64,000 bases of DNA from Tenebrio molitor (GCF_963966145.1 NC_091051.1:9486001-9550000); one strand, 5' to 3'. Positions 47,076 through 58,379 are shown, numbered from the stretch's first letter. Notes: generated by a model from the letters alone, not told the origin. Program-made: numbers and translations.

Positions 47076-48675
47076 ATGGATATCAGTTTGTTAAAACGTG
47101 TAAACAGCAATCAGAACTGTTGCGTTTATGGATGTAGATCAGTTCGCAAGAACAACAGCCATTTAATGTATCATCAGTTTCCAAAATCGGAGGAACAAGT
47201 TTTTATTATTGATGAGTTCGGTAATTCTAAATTATCCAATCGGAAAAAATTATGGGAGGAAAAACTTCGATTAGGAAATAAATCGACAAAAAGTATGGCT
47301 GTATGTTCTCGCCATTTCAAAGAAGACGATTATACTTGCTCTGGTATGTGATAAAAATAATTATGTATTATAATTTTTTTGCGCATCTTTTTTGATGTCA
47401 TCAGGATGGAGCAGTAGAAAGAGATTATCACCATCAGCAGTACCCAGTTTGAACCTTCCAGACAATCATAGTGATGTGTGGACTATGGATAAAAGAAGTA
47501 AACGTTTTCGTTCAGTGTTTAGGAGACAGTCAGCATCTTGGTTGCCCACAATCTCTGTCCATATTAATCAACTAAGTGAAAGTATATTCCCTGACATCGA
47601 AGCTGCCCAGACCTTGCTAACATTAAGCAAATCTAATGAAAATTGTCACAAAGCTACAAAAAAATGTGTGAATATTGGAGTACAAACAGACTTCTCAATT
47701 TTACATAGGAATGAAAATTTAGTCACTACACCAGAAGTAACTAGAATTTCTGATTTAATAGAGAATGAACAGGAATTAGCTTTAATAAGTGGAATAAATA
47801 GCTGCACGTTGTTTGACACTATTGTGTCGCTAGTTATAAGCGCAAATGAAAGCCCTATACACAGTTTATTATGTCCCCACAAACGGGTTCTGTTAACTTT
47901 AATGAAACTCAAATTAGATGTGGCATACTCTGATTTGGCAGCTCTATTTCATCTTTCATCAAGAACCTGTAAAACTATATTTTATAACACTGTTTCCGAA
48001 CTGTCCATAATTTTGAAGAGAATAATACATTTGCCACCTTTAGATGAACTAAAAAATCGCCTTCCCGAATGTTTTCAGGAGTTCGATAAGGTGCGATTGG
48101 TGTTGGATACTGTAGAAATACTTGTACAAAGCAATCCGCAACATTGTTGCCAAACGAAGACATATTCCCGTCATAAAGGTACTACAACCGTTAAATTTAT
48201 GACGGGAATTAGTCCAACAGGTGTAATAAATTTTGTTAGTCCGGCGTACGGTGGTCGTGTGTCGGATAAGATCATTTTTGAGCAGAGCAAATTAATTAAG
48301 AAGTTGGATATGTACAAAGATGAAATAATAACTGATAGAGGATTTTTGGTTAAGGAAATTTGTGATAATCATAACATACGTCTGATTCAGTCTTCTAGCA
48401 AGAAATATAATGTCAAAGAAGACAATTTGAAAATAGCGGAAGCTCGTTGCCATATTGAGAGAACCAGTCAGCGTGTCAGAGCTTTTAAAATGTTGTCAAA
48501 TCGTTTACCATCTAATTTAATTCCTTTATCAGAAGATATTGTTACAGTGGTGTGTGGTATTGTGAATATGTCTAATCCGTATTTAATAAATGGTAATTTT
48601 TTTAAATTATTGTTTGATGATAATTTTGTAACGTTAAATAAAGATGTGTCAAGAGTACTTATACTAAAGCCTTAA
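47076..48675 (+). CDS. THAP-domain DDE transposase
   Basis: Two exons, 47076-47343 and 47405-48675; G plus GA restores a Gly codon across a 61-bp intron. The product is about 512 residues. The N-terminal THAP zinc finger has CCVYGC, the F-P pair (YHQFPK), W (KLWEEKL), C..H (VCSRHF) and AVPS-L. A helix-turn-helix (LKLDVAYSDLAALFHLSSRT) and a DDE_Tnp_4 core follow, with D324 (VLDTVE), D400 (ITDRGF) and E441 (CHIER) all present. This layout matches THAP-carrying PIF/ISL2EU-type transposases that cut and paste DNA. There is no stop or frameshift, so it is either recently active or domesticated. The frame is also open 35 codons upstream (from 46971); I chose the ATG at 47076 because the finger starts 14 residues later. 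Partial copies at 58.0 and 59.4 kb show past mobility. Confidence 0.88.
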
Positions 48676-48679
48676 TGTC

Positions 48680-49480
48680 ATAAAAATTGTAACTGTTTTG
48701 TTATTTCTAACTTTTAAAAAATTTAAAATGTTATTAAAGACATTAACCAAAGTTTAGTGTTTTTTTTTTCTGCAGGGCTATAAATGTTTCTAACGTCGTA
48801 GTTCGCGTAAAAATCCAACAAATTTTGGATGTGCCTCTGGCTTCGTAACATGAAACTAGTATTACAGATAAGTGGCGGTAGTTTTTCCCCCGGAAATCTG
48901 TTAAGTGTTATGTAAGAATACTTATAAAGTGGCACACCTAAAATTAATCGCCTACGATGTTATATTTATAATTATAATAATCCTGTAGTTATACCTATAT
49001 CAACGTAAAAATTATTGAGAATCGAAAGCAAAATCGTAAGTTCTGTGGTTGACAACAACGCTGAATTGGCAAATAACAATGCTATAATAAAAAATTAAAT
49101 AAAAAGCCAGAAAGTACAATCAGGATAAAATCATATTTTCTTAAGCATTATGTTCAATTATTATACCTACTACATATAACATAAGAAAACCAATATAACA
49201 AAAAAATTAGAATTTCTTAATATTTTAAGAAGATAAGTAACTAAAACAATACATTTTACTTTATAACTTAACTGTATAATAGCTAAAAGTTGACTCAAAT
49301 TGCAAAAAACCACTTTGCATTTGCATGGCATTAGTCATTTGAAATTATATGGAAAATATTCAATCCAAACTATAACTTTCTGGTCCCTTTGTGCCTTTAT
49401 TTGGTTCAAAAATATGAAAAAAATGCTGTTGCAAATGGCAAGTGGTTTTTTTGCAACTTGAGTCAACTATAAATAGTTAT
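48680..49480. other. AT-rich DNA downstream of the transposase
   Basis: An ATTAAA near 48732 may be the transposase polyadenylation signal. Two copies of GTTGCAA...AGTGGTTTTTTTGCAACTTG-like sequence in opposite orientation (about 49286-49315 and 49430-49465) form another inverted pair. Confidence 0.4.
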
Positions 49481-49481
49481 T

Positions 49482-49595
49482 TATGCAACAAGTGAGTCAA
49501 GTAATACTTTTTTTTACGAGAATTTGCCGCTCGAGCGAAGTGAGTGTGCAAATCCGCCGAGTAAAAAAAAAGACACTTTACTAACGAGTTGCATA
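49482..49595 (+). repeat. GA-mismatch hairpin element H
   Basis: Outer arms TATGCAAC/GTTGCATA. A T-run ending AC faces GT plus an A-run, with GA (49518) against GA (49559). The tip at 49531-49545 is a degenerate TC-GA-GC-GAA-GT-GA-GT. Confidence 0.65.
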
Positions 49596-50274
49596 CAAAA
49601 AATTTTTAGCGCCCGTAAGTTTAGATAACAATTTTTACTACATTCACAAAATTTGAAAATTTTCTCCTGTGTGAACCCATGGACCTTTAAAACGCTCGTT
49701 TTATTCGCCTTTTTAATTGGCCCACTCATGCCAAAAAAATCCCAATTTACATACGAACTCGTTAAAAAAACTACTACATAATTATGAATGAAAAATTTTA
49801 TAATTGCGTTAAAAAATGACACGCTACGGCACTTTTTTTAACGCAAAATGCGTGCAAATGAACCGCTATGACACTTTTTTTAACGCTTCTGGACCGATTC
49901 AAAAATCACGTATTTTATGAACGCAAACGAATGAAAAAAATTGCACTTTTTTTGACGGACGTTAAAAAAATAGATGTTCATAAATAAACGCCTAGTTTTT
50001 GAAAATACTGCTGAAAAAATATAAACAATGACAAGGACTATTTCTATGACTAGGACGTAAACATGGAGATAAATTAATAATGCCTGAATGTCGTAACACC
50101 GGGCGTATAATGGGTCAGAACATGAAAATAATATAATAATAATAATAATACAGTTAATTATTACACTACAACCTGAAAGCATTAATTAGCCTATCATTCG
50201 ATCAAAAAAGTTAAGCAATGCTAAGCGAGGTTAATATTTGGATGGGTGGCCCCCGAAGAAACTGCGTCATTATA

Positions 50275-50280
50275 TTTATT
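50275..50280 (-). terminator. Polyadenylation signal of the painless-like gene
   Basis: AATAAA on the minus strand, about 55 bases past the stop. Confidence 0.55.
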
Positions 50281-50332
50281 AGTTTTTCATTGTTTGGAAA
50301 AAAAATGATAAGTGGCAACTAGCTATAAAGCA

Positions 50333-52993
50333 CTAATTGTCATTTGTAGACGCTGAAGTCATCTGCATAAATTGGTCCAGTTTCATCTTCAAATTCTGAA
50401 TTTCGTTGTATAATTCTTCAACATTAATAGTAGTGGCAGCAGCAGTGGTAGTAGAAGTAGTAGATCGTGTAATCATTTCAACAAGGGAACAAATTCTTTT
50501 AAGAGTTGTTTTATCAACATACGTATCTGAACACTTCTTGATGCAGGTGGAAAGAAATGACCTTGTATGACATGTCGAATTATCATCATAATATATTTTA
50601 CCATGATCGTTAGGTAATACAGTTAATCGATAATTTCCCGCAGATGTAAAAAGCCATATTTTCTTAGATAATGATTTGAACAATTTTTTCTTAAAAATGT
50701 TCACGAATGATGGCAGCTTATTATCAACGAGCATACTTTCAATATAATACATGTGTTGAACTCTGCTAGTGTGTGCCACAAGCTCGGCGTCACTTCTAAT
50801 CGTTTGCGTATCACCCACAGCTAGGCCGTTTAACAGATTAAATAAAACAATAGTTATCATGAAAACAAATAATAAGAAAATCAATCTGCTGGCAATATTG
50901 TAGGTATCAAATTTGATGGAATCTGCATCAAGTTCACCTGTTAACATGATTATAGTTTGGAAAATAGATTTAAGGGGATTGTCAAATGAATCGTCATGAA
51001 AGAGAATATAAAAACTAAGAGCAAATGCTATGAGTAATAGAAAATACCAAAGTAATAATTTGAAGAAGTTAGCTGAAACGGTTTTTAACATTACAGCGTA
51101 TGTTGAGAGTTTGGGGTGCTGTTCACTCATCAAGACTAATTCAAGAGCTACTAAAAGAATTGCCACGGATGCCAACTGCTTCTCAATAGATGGAGAGTTC
51201 ACATATAATATCATAATAGTAATTATAATTAACAAAATTTCAATGTAATTTGCAAAATTTTGGAAATACTTCATTGGTGATATAGTGATTTGAAAAAGTT
51301 CTCGTAGCACTAAAATCCACAATGTTACATTGAGAATATACCAAAATGAATTACCAAGTGCTGTACAAAAATCTGAGGAAGTTTCTGCATCAAAATTGAC
51401 ATAGCAAGTAAAAATATAAATGATCAAAGATACAACAAACAATATATAAAATAATAGATTAGTGTAAAACAATAACCGGATTTTATGCCACTTCATTAAT
51501 AAAAAGCTGACTATGACAGGATGTTTAAGTAAACGCTTTAATTCCGGAGATTGGCTCATGTAAGCAAACATTTCAGTTTCAGCTGTTACTTCATTGCAAA
51601 GATAATTTCCACTTTCAGGATTAGATTTGCTTTGATTTTTGCTCATGGGAATCAAAGTGTTATAATTAAAAGTTACCTTAAAATCGTCATAATTCTTTTC
51701 CTTAGAATTAAACTTAATACATTCGTTGAGATGTTTTTCCAGTAATTCTGGTTTTATATCTTCTATAGGCATTATTCCAAAGTCGTTTTTAGAAGCTAAA
51801 GAAGCTCCCAGTTTTAGCAGTTGTTGAGTAGTTTCTTCGTCAGCGTAACGTAATGCATAATGAAGAGGAGTATTTTTCATGGTGTCTTCTCCGTTAACAT
51901 CTACGATGATTTTTCTATTCGATTCTAGTTCCTCCGGCAGCATTAGTTTCTTTAGGAGCATCTTGCAACACTTTTCGTGGTTGATATTGGGGAATTTTGT
52001 CGCGTCTGATTGTTTTATAATATAACATAAAACACTTGATGGGATTTCCACATTAGGGGCATCCAGCAACATTCGAAAAATTTCATAGTAACCGCGTTCG
52101 GCAACCAATTCGATAGGTCTTTTTTCGTTATTTTTGACGGTTAAATTGACGTTGACACGCTTATTGAGAAGGTATCTAACAACTTCACTTAAACCGTTTT
52201 CACAACCGTATTGTAGAATCGTCGAAGTTCCGTCGTCCAAATTAATAGAATGCCTTAGAGGTGAAGTATCGAAGTAATCGATAAATTCTTGTTGTTTTGA
52301 TAATTTCAATAAAGAAAAGAGTTTTTCTTTAGGAGCTTCATGCAAGATCTTTTCAGGTAATGGTCTACTGTAAAGGTCTTTCTTTTTTATGAGGTCTCTT
52401 GCACTTTGATTTCGAAGTTGGTGAGTATCCAAATCTACATGATCTACACTCTCTTCTAAGATGGTTTTGATTGCATTTTTGTAGCCATTTTTAGCAGCCC
52501 AAAAGATGGCCGACAGATGTTTACGGTCACTCTGATTAACATTAGCTCCATTTTTTAATAACAACCTGATATTTTCACAAAAAATTTCGTCGTTTACCTC
52601 AATTCTCAGACATTTGACAAGGGAAAGTAAGGGTGTGTTTCCGTCAACTGTATCATTGATTTGTCCAGGTTTGAGATGCTTTATTACAGTTTTAAGAATG
52701 TCACTTTCAGGGTTTTGGGCGGCTAAGTGTACAGGTTTGTTTTCAGCATCTCCTTCGAGGTCGGCTCCCAATTCTATTAAAATCTCGATTGTTGATGGCT
52801 GAATTCCCTCTTCTGAACAAGCTGTAGATAGAATTGTTTTACCAGTATAAGGATGCTTATCGGATAGCAGTGCTTTATTATCCTTAATTAAATTTTCTAT
52901 CGTTTCTAAGTCGTTTTTCTTGACACTTTCCAAAAGAAGTTCCGTCGGTGTGAGGTTGTTGTCGCTTGTTTGTGTTTTATTTGTCGCACTCAT
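50333..52993 (-). CDS. pain: Painless-like TRPA cation channel, intronless
   Basis: A single 886-residue ORF. The first half is ankyrin repeats (e.g. GANVNQSDRKHLSAIFWAAK, TPLHYALRYADEETTQQLL). From about residue 500 there are six membrane segments: S1 RLLFYTNLLFYILFVVSLII, S2 SFWYILNVTLWILVL, S3 IEILLIIITIMILYV, S4 ASVAILLVALELVL, S5 FFKLLLWYFLLLIAFALSF and S6 IFLLFVFMITIVLFNLLNGL. The pore loop has MLTGELDA near residue 683. Arrangement and length match insect painless, a TRPA channel for noxious heat and mechanical stimuli that sits in the sensory-neuron membrane. A Thr-rich run and a short coiled coil close the C terminus. An acceptor-like CCTAG just before ATG suggests a 5'-UTR exon. A related broken copy lies at 55.5 kb. 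Another painless paralogue is possible. Confidence 0.85.
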   Translation of the reverse strand: MSATNKTQTSDNNLTPTELLLESVKKNDLETIENLIKDNKALLSDKHPYTGKTILSTACSEEGIQPSTIEILIELGADLEGDAENKPVHLAAQNPESDILKTVIKHLKPGQINDTVDGNTPLLSLVKCLRIEVNDEIFCENIRLLLKNGANVNQSDRKHLSAIFWAAKNGYKNAIKTILEESVDHVDLDTHQLRNQSARDLIKKKDLYSRPLPEKILHEAPKEKLFSLLKLSKQQEFIDYFDTSPLRHSINLDDGTSTILQYGCENGLSEVVRYLLNKRVNVNLTVKNNEKRPIELVAERGYYEIFRMLLDAPNVEIPSSVLCYIIKQSDATKFPNINHEKCCKMLLKKLMLPEELESNRKIIVDVNGEDTMKNTPLHYALRYADEETTQQLLKLGASLASKNDFGIMPIEDIKPELLEKHLNECIKFNSKEKNYDDFKVTFNYNTLIPMSKNQSKSNPESGNYLCNEVTAETEMFAYMSQSPELKRLLKHPVIVSFLLMKWHKIRLLFYTNLLFYILFVVSLIIYIFTCYVNFDAETSSDFCTALGNSFWYILNVTLWILVLRELFQITISPMKYFQNFANYIEILLIIITIMILYVNSPSIEKQLASVAILLVALELVLMSEQHPKLSTYAVMLKTVSANFFKLLLWYFLLLIAFALSFYILFHDDSFDNPLKSIFQTIIMLTGELDADSIKFDTYNIASRLIFLLFVFMITIVLFNLLNGLAVGDTQTIRSDAELVAHTSRVQHMYYIESMLVDNKLPSFVNIFKKKLFKSLSKKIWLFTSAGNYRLTVLPNDHGKIYYDDNSTCHTRSFLSTCIKKCSDTYVDKTTLKRICSLVEMITRSTTSTTTAAATTINVEELYNEIQNLKMKLDQFMQMTSASTNDN

Positions 52994-53603
52994 TTTTTAT
53001 CTAGGATAGACATAAATATTACTTATGCAAACTAGAGGTCGGTTGATCGAAAATTGTAGCTAATAATAACATAAAACTAAAACCAAAGAGTGAGACTGAA
53101 GAATTGTCATATTAAATTAAATATAATCTCGCGGCAAAATTCAGAATACAAAAAAAAATTCAAATAATTACACAATAAGACAGCTCATGAAGTTCCAAAT
53201 GTAGAAACTTACCCGTATAGTTTAATTATAATTAGTCAAATACCGACATATAAGTTATTAAGTTTTAATCAATCACCAGCACGGGAAATACACATTTAAA
53301 TTACATACATATCTGGACAGTTTTGTTCTTGGGTTAATAAAGCTAAAGCTATTATAACTCTAAAATGGTTTAAAAAAACCAGCGATAATGATGAAGTAAA
53401 TAATTGAAGATTAGATTAGGATTAGATATTGCTAATTTATAATACATAGGTACTCATGTTTTATCTACAATAATAAATACTATAAATTTTATTTTAAAAT
53501 ATAATATGTAGTACATTATATTGAGTAATTCAAAATGATTGTGGAGAAGTAGGTACAACTATGTACGAAAATTTATGTAATATTATCAGCTATAATATAC
53601 TCG

Positions 53604-53753
53604 TAACTAGTGGTATGATTATTATCGATGATATTATGAGTGAAATTGAGCTGAAGATTTCACGAGTCCGAAGGACGAGTGAAATGTCCTGCTTCAATTT
53701 CACAAATTTAATATCATCGATGATTAATCATACCACGTGTTATATTCGATGAG
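53604..53753 (+). repeat. GA-mismatch hairpin element E
   Basis: Arms GGTATGATTATTATCGATGA / TCATCGATGATTAATCATACC, inner arm TGAAATTGAG-like. Tip AC-GA-GTCC-GAA-GGAC-GA-GT at 53662-53680. A family-N MITE end (53519-53580) lies directly left. Confidence 0.75.
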
Positions 53754-54053
53754 ACAATTATAATTAATGAAATACAAATAATGAATGAAATACAAAATTA
53801 TTCATTTATTTGTCAAACTGACAAATTTATTTCAATCAAAAATCGTAACGGTGAAAGTAAATAAGATAATAATTTGTTTGTTTTTTATTATCGCTGTGAT
53901 AGCCATGCAACTAAGGACTTTACGCGTTTTCAATGTTTTCATTGGATCATTCATGATCACGTGATACATGAATTATATTGTCTGTTTCAAAATCAAAAAT
54001 CCACCACCTGTTGAATTATGTTGGCAGAAAAAAAGAAATCCCTAGAAAATAGT

Positions 54054-54475
54054 TATTTTTATATTAAGTGCGTGAAGAGAGTGTTTTTTGTGCATGAAAA
54101 GGTCTTTTACGCCGAGACGAAGGTCGAGGCAGTATAAGCCTTTGAATGCACAAAAACATCTTCACGCACGAAATATAAACAATATTTTTTCTATAATTGA
54201 TTCAAAAAATTGAAATTAAAAATTCAAATTTTTGAAGGAACTCTGAAGTTTCAATGCAGTGACCATGTTGCTAGGTAACTAATAAAAAACAGTGCGTGAA
54301 GTGAAAGACAGAAATAGTCGTGTGCGTGAAATCGCATTTCACACACTGTTTTGTATGGTTTCTATGGTTTCGATCTTACTAACAATGCAAAAAAAATACA
54401 CGTAAAAAAATGACCCACTTCATGCACGGATAACTATGCGTGAATTTCAATTTTTTGAATCAATAATAGAAAAAG
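54054..54475. repeat. Composite 430-bp repeat, second copy (GA hairpin D')
   Basis: Nearly identical to 13661-14090, including the core GCC-GA-GAC-GAAG-GTC-GA-GGC at 54111-54130 and the adjoining inverted-repeat element. The two copies differ mainly by scattered substitutions. Confidence 0.8.
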
Positions 54476-54789
54476 TTTATTTTTTTTGGGTTGGCTCAAC
54501 CTCCCGCCAAAATTTGACATTGAACTGTTGAGTTTATTTACGAAACACAAAATAATCATTATGTAGAAAAAGGTTTTAGCTACCATATCATACTTTTTGA
54601 GTGAAATAATAATATGAGAATAAAAAACACGATGAACTACGACCAAAACGACTGTCCAACAGTTTTCTTTCATAACCCCACTTTTTTCTGACGTTTGCAG
54701 ACACACTAAAAACAAAAATTGGCGACGTTGTCGGTTGTACTTTCGAGGTAGAATGCAGTGTTGGTGGATTTTTGATTTTGAAACAGATT

Positions 54790-54945
54790 ATAGCAACTGT
54801 GCAGGTGGGGTATTGTTACCATTTGTATGACATTTCATATGGGTACATTTGATTTTTTTGTCAAAGAAATGTCAACTCTATCCTACTCACATACATTTTC
54901 GTACATAGTTGCCATACTTTTTCCACAGTCATTTTGAATATGAAA
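54790..54945. mobile_element. MITE family N, partial copy
   Basis: Contains ACATTTGTATGACATTTCAT, GTCAACTCTATCCTAC and CGTACATAGTTGCCATACTT in family order; the left terminus is lost. Confidence 0.65.
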
Positions 54946-55189
54946 GGCACTTTTTGGCCGAGGTGCACATTATATTTTTTACGCGACCGCATGAACTACA
55001 AAGCAAAAGGCATCATTGGAAAAATTACAAATTTATTTTGTATCTACTTTTTTGCCACGGTTTTGCCACGCCACTGAAATATTTTGTCCGCTCATGTCAT
55101 ATCGCAGCCAGGATCTCAACCAGGCCTTGCTCTACCTGATTGCAGTTTGGATTAACTCCCAAAATATTGTGAATCAAATTAAATTATAC

Positions 55190-55440
55190 TAGTTTCAATT
55201 TGGTTGTAGGTCGTAAAATTTTATTGGATATTTATGAGCGATTAACGGGCACAATGGTTGGGTTTGAAAAGGTTGGGGAGCGGCGCGTGCCGTTTGCCGT
55301 ACAATGCAAATATACCAAATGTACAATACAACCCTGCTTAAAATATTACCTGCTAGTGGTAAACTAGGATTTATAAGCCCCGCAAGATCTTTAACTTAAA
55401 GTACCATAAAATTTTACGACCTACAACCAAATTGAAACTA
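55190..55440. mobile_element. 251-bp inverted-repeat element
   Basis: TAGTTTCAATTTGGTTGTAG...GTCGTAAAATTTTA at the left and its complement at the right (34 bp or more). Interior includes a GC-rich GGAGCGGCGCGTGCC. Confidence 0.85.
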
Positions 55441-55516
55441 CAGTACATCAGTCAGTCTTAATTTTCGATGCTAATAACGATTTGAATGTGGCGACTTGGG
55501 AACTCTGCTAAATACA

Positions 55517-55795
55517 CTAACAGTCCGTGGTAGTTGCTGAAACTAACAACTGGATAATTTGATCTTGTTTCTTCTTCAAGTTATCAAATTCCAAGTATAT
55601 TTTTTCAACGGTGTTAAGAGTAGGCCCCTTTTCTAATTCTCTTCTACTTTTAACAATACCATTAATCCTTTTAACAGTTTCTTTATCAAGATACGATACG
55701 TATCCGAACAAAATCACAGTTGAATTGTATTCATAATATATTTTACCGTGATTGTTAGGTAATTCGATAAACTATTTCGCGTTTTGGCATAATCA
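55517..55795 (-). pseudogene. Painless-like channel, C-terminal fragment
   Basis: In order, the minus strand gives LPNNHGKIYYEYNST, then after a break YLDKETVKRI...LVE-like segments, a Glu/Lys coiled coil and QIIQLL. These match the last 120 residues of the channel at 50.3 kb (LPNDHGKIYYDDNST, YVDKTTLKRI, coiled coil ending DQFMQM). A frame change before 55717 and the absence of the channel body mark it as a remnant of a tandem duplicate. Confidence 0.7.
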
Positions 55796-55924
55796 AAACA
55801 AGAAGCATTAGTACAGGACGTACATACAGGTTGACCCACCTAAGACTTTCAGGTCTTACACCTCTATTATTTATGGCCCGATTTTTGTAAAACTCGGAAG
55901 ATAGGTATTGTTACAATTTAATTT

Positions 55925-57280
55925 TTCTGCGAATTAAATCGTCGAGAATGTTCTCGAATGATCGAGAAACGTGCGAGCGACCGGAGGCGATTTCCGTATC
56001 CGCCTAAAAGGACTCACGTGAGAGGGGCGAAAATTATAAAACGGGGGAACCAGTATCCACCGAGGACCGAGTACAGTGGCCAAGCGCCTAGCACGCCACT
56101 TTGCATTCGGGAGGTTCCTGGTTCTAACCCCGGTGCCGCCTGCCTTGGTGTGGGTTTTTTTCAGAGGTTTCTCCACACCATCGTGGTATGTCTCATATCA
56201 CAGATAAGGCGAATGCTGGGTCAGTATCAACCTCTCAGTACCTACCACCTTCATTCCGCACCCATCGTCACCGTGTACCTATCCCGAATCTTCCAGTCAG
56301 TGTGGCTGAAAACGCTCTGGAAAGCCGCAGCACCCCGCCCTCTTCGGGGGGAATGAAAGATGTATCCTTTCCTTTTTTCCACCGAGGTCCTTTTGCATCC
56401 AATTGTCTGGGGGTTCGTCAGGTCTTTTTCCGGTTGAATAGTCGCGGGTTGTTCGTCAGGTCTGTGTAGAAGTGCTTTTGGGAGATGAAAGGAGCGAGTG
56501 GCTGAGCGGCGAGAAAAGGGTGTTTAGACGTCGAGCATCCGAAGAGGAAGAAGAGGACGAGAGAGTCCGGAGAATCCGATCCCAGACGCCGAAGGGCGGA
56601 TTTGCGGGTCCCCGACGGAAGGTTCCGGAAGGACCGAACGCCAGGGAGTAGAGTTGAATTCCACGCCCGGATTTCGTCGTCCACCGCCATCCCACGGAAG
56701 TCCCCAGGAACCATCCGAGGCTCCTGAGAAGACGACGGCCCCAGACGGTCGAGACCAGGACGAGGGTGACAGATTAAAAGACATTTATTTGCGGGAAAGC
56801 GGGCGACTTGCCGCCCTTTTCCTTTTATATTATTTTCGCTAGTGCTAGTCAGGATTTTTTTGCATTTTCCTTATTATAAACGGGACTGGGTTATCGACTC
56901 GTCGGCGACCTCGCCGGGCAGATAACAAAATTTTTTCGTTCGTTTTTTTGATTGTCATATCTCTCGTATCCTCGTGATTAAGTTCTATGTAGTTTCCTTT
57001 AGAAATCTTTCCTTTTGGCGGTGAAGCCCGCGGTAACCGTCCCACGCATCGTAGACGGTGTAAAAGGAGTGCCACCAAGGACGAGACTCGGGCTTCCTCG
57101 TTTCCCTTAAAGACTTTTTTTTAGAAACAAAACTTTCCGTTAGTCCTTTTTTAATTTTAGAGCGGCGAGGACACAAGTAGCTCCTGAGATCGTTTTAAGT
57201 GATTTTCATTTAATTAGTATGTGTTGTACACTTAGGGCTTACGTGAATAAACCCCCTTAGTTGAACTATAAAAAAAAAAA
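55925..57280 (+). mobile_element. GC-rich retroposed unit with TATA box, tRNA-like boxes and poly(A)
   Basis: Markedly GC-rich against its surroundings. ATTATAAAACGGGG near 56034 could be a TATA box. A SINE-like head follows at about 56073-56125: AGTGGCCAAGCG (A-box-like) and GGTTCTAACCC (B-box-like), about 40 bases apart. The unit ends GAATAAACCCCCTTAG... and an A12 run at 57269-57280, as expected for a reverse-transcribed polyadenylated RNA. No convincing long ORF. It could be a composite SINE, an LTR-derived transcript or a processed non-coding RNA. Confidence 0.45.
57246..57251 (+). terminator. Polyadenylation signal in retroposed unit
   Basis: AATAAA about 20 bases before the genomic A12 run. 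Confidence 0.55.
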
Positions 57281-57756
57281 ATAACGTAACAGTATTCTTG
57301 TGAATGAAGAATAAATTACTTCTAATAAAATGCCTGATTAATAAAAACTGTAATTCTAAAACATTTTCCTTTATTTGAATATACACAAAACTAGTGTCTG
57401 ATTGTTACTCGTTTGAAAAGGTGTGTCTACACAAAAAAATTAATCAAATCAACAATTTCTACTTTAAGAAAACATCAATTATTTTGTTAAAAATGTGCTA
57501 AAATTTTTGAGATATTCAAGTCAAGTTGTTTTGTAACAATTGAACAATTCTGTGAAAAATTAAAAAAATTGACACGGTTTCTTCCTTTTTTTCTCGTAGA
57601 CTACCTTCAGGGAACGAATTTTTGCGGAAGTCATTGTTTATTGTTGTTCTACAGTTTAGTATAAATCTTAAACAATTTATTTCACAAATAAAGGGCGTTA
57701 AAATGGCGTTTTTAAGACTGAAGGTATTTGAGTAACGCGAGATTAATCTCCAACCT

Positions 57757-58042
57757 TTAATAGTATATTAAAAGACAAGTTTCATAAGACCAGTCTTGAA
57801 GCACGAATTCAAGATTAGAAAACGAGTGGCGTAGCCACGGGTTATTTTAAAGAATGAATGCTTCAAGGTCTTATGAAACGAGTTTTTTATACTATTTTTT
57901 GTAATTTGCCCTTTTTAAGCCGTTTTTAAACAAAAGTGTTATGTGGCAGTTGGTAAGGTCTTAATTTTGAAAGTGAAAATTTGATCAAGTCTTCAAAGTC
58001 GCCTTTTGTTTTATCCAAATTCTGTGACAAAACACGAATATG
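57757..58042 (+). repeat. Interspersed repeat carrying GA hairpin A
   Basis: Inverted copy of 3588-3895. Starts TTAATAGTATATTAAAAGAC. Arms GTTTCATAAGACC (57779) and GGTCTTATGAAAC; stem segment TGAAGCA/TGCTTCA followed by CGA facing GAA. Core at 57823-57841 C-GA-GTGGC-GTA-GCCAC-GG-G (one GA changed to GG). The hairpin ends TATACTATTTTTTG. Confidence 0.8.
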
Positions 58043-58047
58043 GAATC

Positions 58048-58260
58048 CTTAATTTGTCAGCCTTTATTATTTATTTAAATAACAACGGATTTACGCCCAA
58101 CCAAACAACTTGTCAAACATTATTTATTGTATCATAACCTAAAATTTTTAAAATTTTTCCACTGAATTAAATTGAAATAGAGAGAGGCCTTCAATGTAGA
58201 TTGAAATATCAAATCTTGCTATAATTTAGATTTATCTCGTACAATAGTTCCACACTTTCA
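58048..58260 (+). mobile_element. Copy of the THAP element's 5' flank
   Basis: Nearly identical to 46652-46905, with about 40 bases deleted after CTCGTA. It begins directly after the hairpin-A repeat, which suggests the 5' border of the THAP element lies near 46652. Confidence 0.75.
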
Positions 58261-58379
58261 AGGTTGTTGTTGTTGACAATTTAAGTGATTTAACCTAAAA
58301 AACAAATCTTCGATTTCGGCAATATTTACAGACGTTTATTGGAATTGTAAGCAATAATTATCCCAGAATAAGTTGTAAA

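Noticed and set aside
53661..53681. Hammerhead ribozyme (GTCC-GAA-GGAC resembles stem II)
   Set aside because: The CTGATGA and GAAAC core strands are absent; GA/GA loops flank the stem instead.
56073..56125. A functional tRNA gene
   Set aside because: A- and B-like boxes occur but no cloverleaf with acceptor and anticodon stems could be drawn; SINE head preferred.
56188..57176. Several ORFs of 60-98 codons on both strands in the GC-rich unit
   Set aside because: High GC lowers stop frequency; the frames overlap one another, are Arg/Pro/Ser-rich and match no family.
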